From Campylobacteraceae bacterium (GTDB lineage Bacteria; Campylobacterota; Campylobacteria; Campylobacterales; Arcobacteraceae): a stretch of DNA of 64,000 nucleotides. The position numbers and the translations under genes are program-made. Positions 62,358-64,000 of this stretch are shown piece after piece. How positions within the stretch are numbered: position 1 is the first letter of the stretch; each line of letters opens with the position of its first letter. The DNA lies in the NCBI GenBank assembly GCA_013215945.1, contig JABSOM010000016.1, positions 18,961 to 82,960 on the forward strand, read 5' to 3'. The notes under the pieces are model-generated. The model was not told the DNA's origin and ran no database searches. It saw only the letters and a list, made by a program, of their open reading frames with translations.

Positions 62358-63086
62358 ATGAAAAATTTAATTAAAACACTTGATGGTTCCAATACTTTAT
62401 ACTCCAACAAATATAAACAAAACTTCCACGATATAAAAACAGGTGCAATACAAGAAGCCCTAAGTAAACATGTTATTCCTGCTTTTGATTTTCATAAAAA
62501 TAAAAAACATTTGCGAATATTGGATATTTGTTTTGGTTTAGGTTATAACACTTTTTGTACCATTCTTTACATACAAGAGCAAAAATTAAATATAAGTGTA
62601 GAGTTTTATAGCCCTGAATTTGATGAAGCTTTAATTAAATCTCTAGAGAACTTTGACTTTCCCGATCAATTCAATCAAATACAGCATATCATTACAGCCC
62701 TATCAAGACATAAATTTTATAAAGATGATACTATTTGCATCAATCTGCATATTGGTGATGCTAGAGCTTATATAAAGACTTTAGATAATATTGACATAAT
62801 ATATCAAGATGCATTTTCATCTGAGGTCAATTCTGAGTTATGGACAGTAGAATATTTTAAAGATATTTATAAACTGTGTAATAAAAACAGTGTTTTAACT
62901 ACCTACTCTGTTGCAACTCCTATACGTTTATCTTTGTACGAAGCTGGTTTTTTTATTTATGAAATAAAACCCATAAAAAAGAAACAAACCCTTGCTTTTA
63001 TGTCTTTGAAGGATATAAATGCAAAATATATAGATATGGAGTTAAAAAAAACAAGAAATAAAGAAGCAAGAGCTCTTCATGATTAA
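62358..63086 (+). CDS. MnmD-like methyltransferase (MnmC family)
   Basis: 242 residues. N-terminal TLDGSNTLYSNKYKQNFHD and GAIQEALSKHV match the MnmC/MnmD N-terminal block. The SAM site is LRILDICFGLGYNTF, with YQDAFSSEVNSELWT and a final KKKQTLAFMS. The methyltransferase methylates the aminomethyl group of wobble mnm5s2U in tRNA. The FAD-dependent MnmC oxidase domain is absent, so it is of the stand-alone MnmD kind. No ribosome site is evident before the ATG, because a terminator's T tract lies there. Confidence 0.82.
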   Translation: MKNLIKTLDGSNTLYSNKYKQNFHDIKTGAIQEALSKHVIPAFDFHKNKKHLRILDICFGLGYNTFCTILYIQEQKLNISVEFYSPEFDEALIKSLENFDFPDQFNQIQHIITALSRHKFYKDDTICINLHIGDARAYIKTLDNIDIIYQDAFSSEVNSELWTVEYFKDIYKLCNKNSVLTTYSVATPIRLSLYEAGFFIYEIKPIKKKQTLAFMSLKDINAKYIDMELKKTRNKEARALHD

Positions 63087-63137
63087 AAAAATTTTGAAAT
63101 GCAGAAAACTTAAGTTTTACTAAAAACAGTTTTACTT

Positions 63138-63617
63138 TTAATCTTCTACTAAACTATCCAATACATATCGTTGTAAATCTTTTTTTACTACTTCTTCTTT
63201 CATGGCTTTTTGAAAAATTTCTTCTACTTTGTATTTGTATTCTTTATATTCAAAAAATGGAAAATGAATCATCCAAGATTCTTCTATGACTTTACTTGCC
63301 ATTCTATCTTTCAACCATACCTTAAAAAAATTAAACAATATAAAAACAGTTGCTGTAAATACAATTGAAGCTAAAATAGAAGCATGAGAATCCAAATTAG
63401 CAAAAGTAGTATGTGCTATTAATGCCATAGGAAGAACGACTAAGGTAGCATATAAGAGATATACAATATAAGCACGTCCAATTTTTAATCTGTAGCCTAA
63501 TTTAATATTATCAACTTGTAAACCCTCATTAAAACGAGAGTTAGCAACCAATAAGTCTTTAAAAAGTACGGGTTGTTTAGATTTAGCAAAACAATAATTT
63601 AGTATTTTTTCTAACAT
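63138..63617 (-). CDS. Hypothetical two-span membrane protein
   Basis: 159 residues with two membrane helices (about 50-72 and 78-100) and charged helical ends. I do not recognise a domain. It lies on the minus strand between the MnmD-like gene and the 3' end of a ribosomal RNA operon. Function unknown. Confidence 0.65.
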   Translation of the reverse strand: MLEKILNYCFAKSKQPVLFKDLLVANSRFNEGLQVDNIKLGYRLKIGRAYIVYLLYATLVVLPMALIAHTTFANLDSHASILASIVFTATVFILFNFFKVWLKDRMASKVIEESWMIHFPFFEYKEYKYKVEEIFQKAMKEEVVKKDLQRYVLDSLVED

Positions 63618-63866
63618 TCATAACCTTGTAAAATATTTCTATATCTTATCTTATTTTACTTAATACTAAGTTGATAAGCTTTATTAAAATTACTATTTTA
63701 TAGTATCAATAAGGTTTTTAATGATAGAAGAAAATATATCTACCTCTATAATATTAATAATATACTAAAAATAGATAATAAAGACTAGAGGAACTAGGTA
63801 ATAAGATAAACATTGAAGATAGTAGGTATAAAATCCTATTTATTAATATAAAGTAATAAAAAAAAG
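63618..63866. other. AT-rich spacer before the rrn 3' end
   Basis: About 250 bases of AT-rich DNA after the rrn terminator on the minus strand. I see no ORF, RNA or repeat. The promoter of the minus-strand membrane protein lies at its left end. Confidence 0.5.
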
Positions 63867-63920
63867 GCAAAAAAAAAGCTTATATAAAAAACAACTAAAG
63901 TTGAAATTTATATAAGCTTT
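63867..63920 (-). terminator. Terminator of the ribosomal RNA operon
   Basis: On the minus strand, arms 63907-63920 and 63875-63888 (AAAGCTTATATAAA and complement, 14 bp) are followed by a run of T. It lies 15 bases after the 3' end of the 5S rRNA. Confidence 0.85.
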
Positions 63921-63935
63921 ATAAAAATACTTAAA

Positions 63936-64000
63936 TCTGGCAACGGCCTACGTTTCCGACAAGGGGACCCTGCAGTATTATCAGCGATGAAGAGCTTGAC
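63936..64000 (-). rRNA. rrf: 5S ribosomal RNA, 3' part
   Basis: Minus-strand sequence reading AAGCTCTTCATCGCTGAT, then ACTGCAGGG and GTTGCCAGA, matches the 3' half of 5S rRNA of Campylobacterota. It begins outside the window. The 23S and 16S genes should lie further right. Confidence 0.9.

Overview
This is a low-GC window from the chromosome of a member of Campylobacterota, most likely Arcobacteraceae. The evidence is the strong AT bias, sensor kinases with an HQWRQP-type H-box, a threonyl-tRNA synthetase without a TGS domain, the thrS-infC-rpmI-rplT order, and a compact aryl polyene gene cluster. The family assignment is inferred from gene content; no marker comparison could be run.

Layout. 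1-5650: end of an MlaC-like gene translationally coupled to an RND/MMPL exporter, a diguanylate cyclase, a periplasmic gamma-glutamyltransferase and a small membrane ORF. 5852-6208: four tRNA genes (transcribed Pro, His, Arg, Lys). 6356-12135 (minus strand): an M14-type carboxypeptidase coupled to a DUF885-like metallopeptidase, then envelope and lipoprotein genes of unknown role. 12346-14711: AraC regulator, small membrane protein, class V aminotransferase. 14749-20918 (minus strand): mostly overlapping housekeeping genes (cutA, nnr, SUI1, tsaD, RBBP9-like hydrolase, DUF1566, dxr, cdsA). 20991-32626: two divergent operons that together encode an aryl polyene (APE) pigment/lipid pathway: ACP, ketosynthase, chain-length-factor-like ketosynthase, two hotdog dehydratases, ketoreductase, aromatic amino acid ammonia-lyase, AMP ligase, glycosyltransferase, LpxL-like acyltransferase, LolA-like carrier, MMPL exporter and a MipA/OmpV barrel. 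32787-35997: two paralogous lipoproteins, a broken copy of the 3' end of an NFACT/RqcH gene, the intact RqcH gene and an unknown gene.

36118-44692: translation and cell-wall genes (thrS-infC-rpmI-rplT, mobA, leuC, lspA-glmM, rpsT, prfA). 44990-53976: a phosphate-acquisition locus, pstS - EAL/GGDEF protein - pstC - pstA - pstB - phoU followed by a PhoB/PhoR-type two-component pair. Two sites with 7-bp repeats at 11-bp period (TGTAACC-N4-TGTAACC) sit upstream of pstS and pstC like Pho boxes. 54059-54873: rplM-rpsI. 55147-61033: a tripartite tricarboxylate transporter (TctC-TctB-TctA) with a response regulator and sensor kinase. 61083-63617: beta-carbonic anhydrase, luxS, MnmD-like methyltransferase and a membrane protein. 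The window ends in the 3' part of a 5S rRNA gene on the minus strand, with its rrn terminator.

The points most worth a second look are: a two-unit 55-nt structured repeat between pstA and pstB whose units differ by compensatory changes in a predicted stem; a duplicated tsaD 5' end split by a small GC-rich insertion; a duplicated and frameshifted rqcH 3' end flanking a lipoprotein gene; a c-di-GMP enzyme inside the pst locus; and a minimal APE cluster whose ammonia-lyase has an unusual selectivity pair. No transposase, integrase, prophage, CRISPR array or plasmid-type gene was seen.
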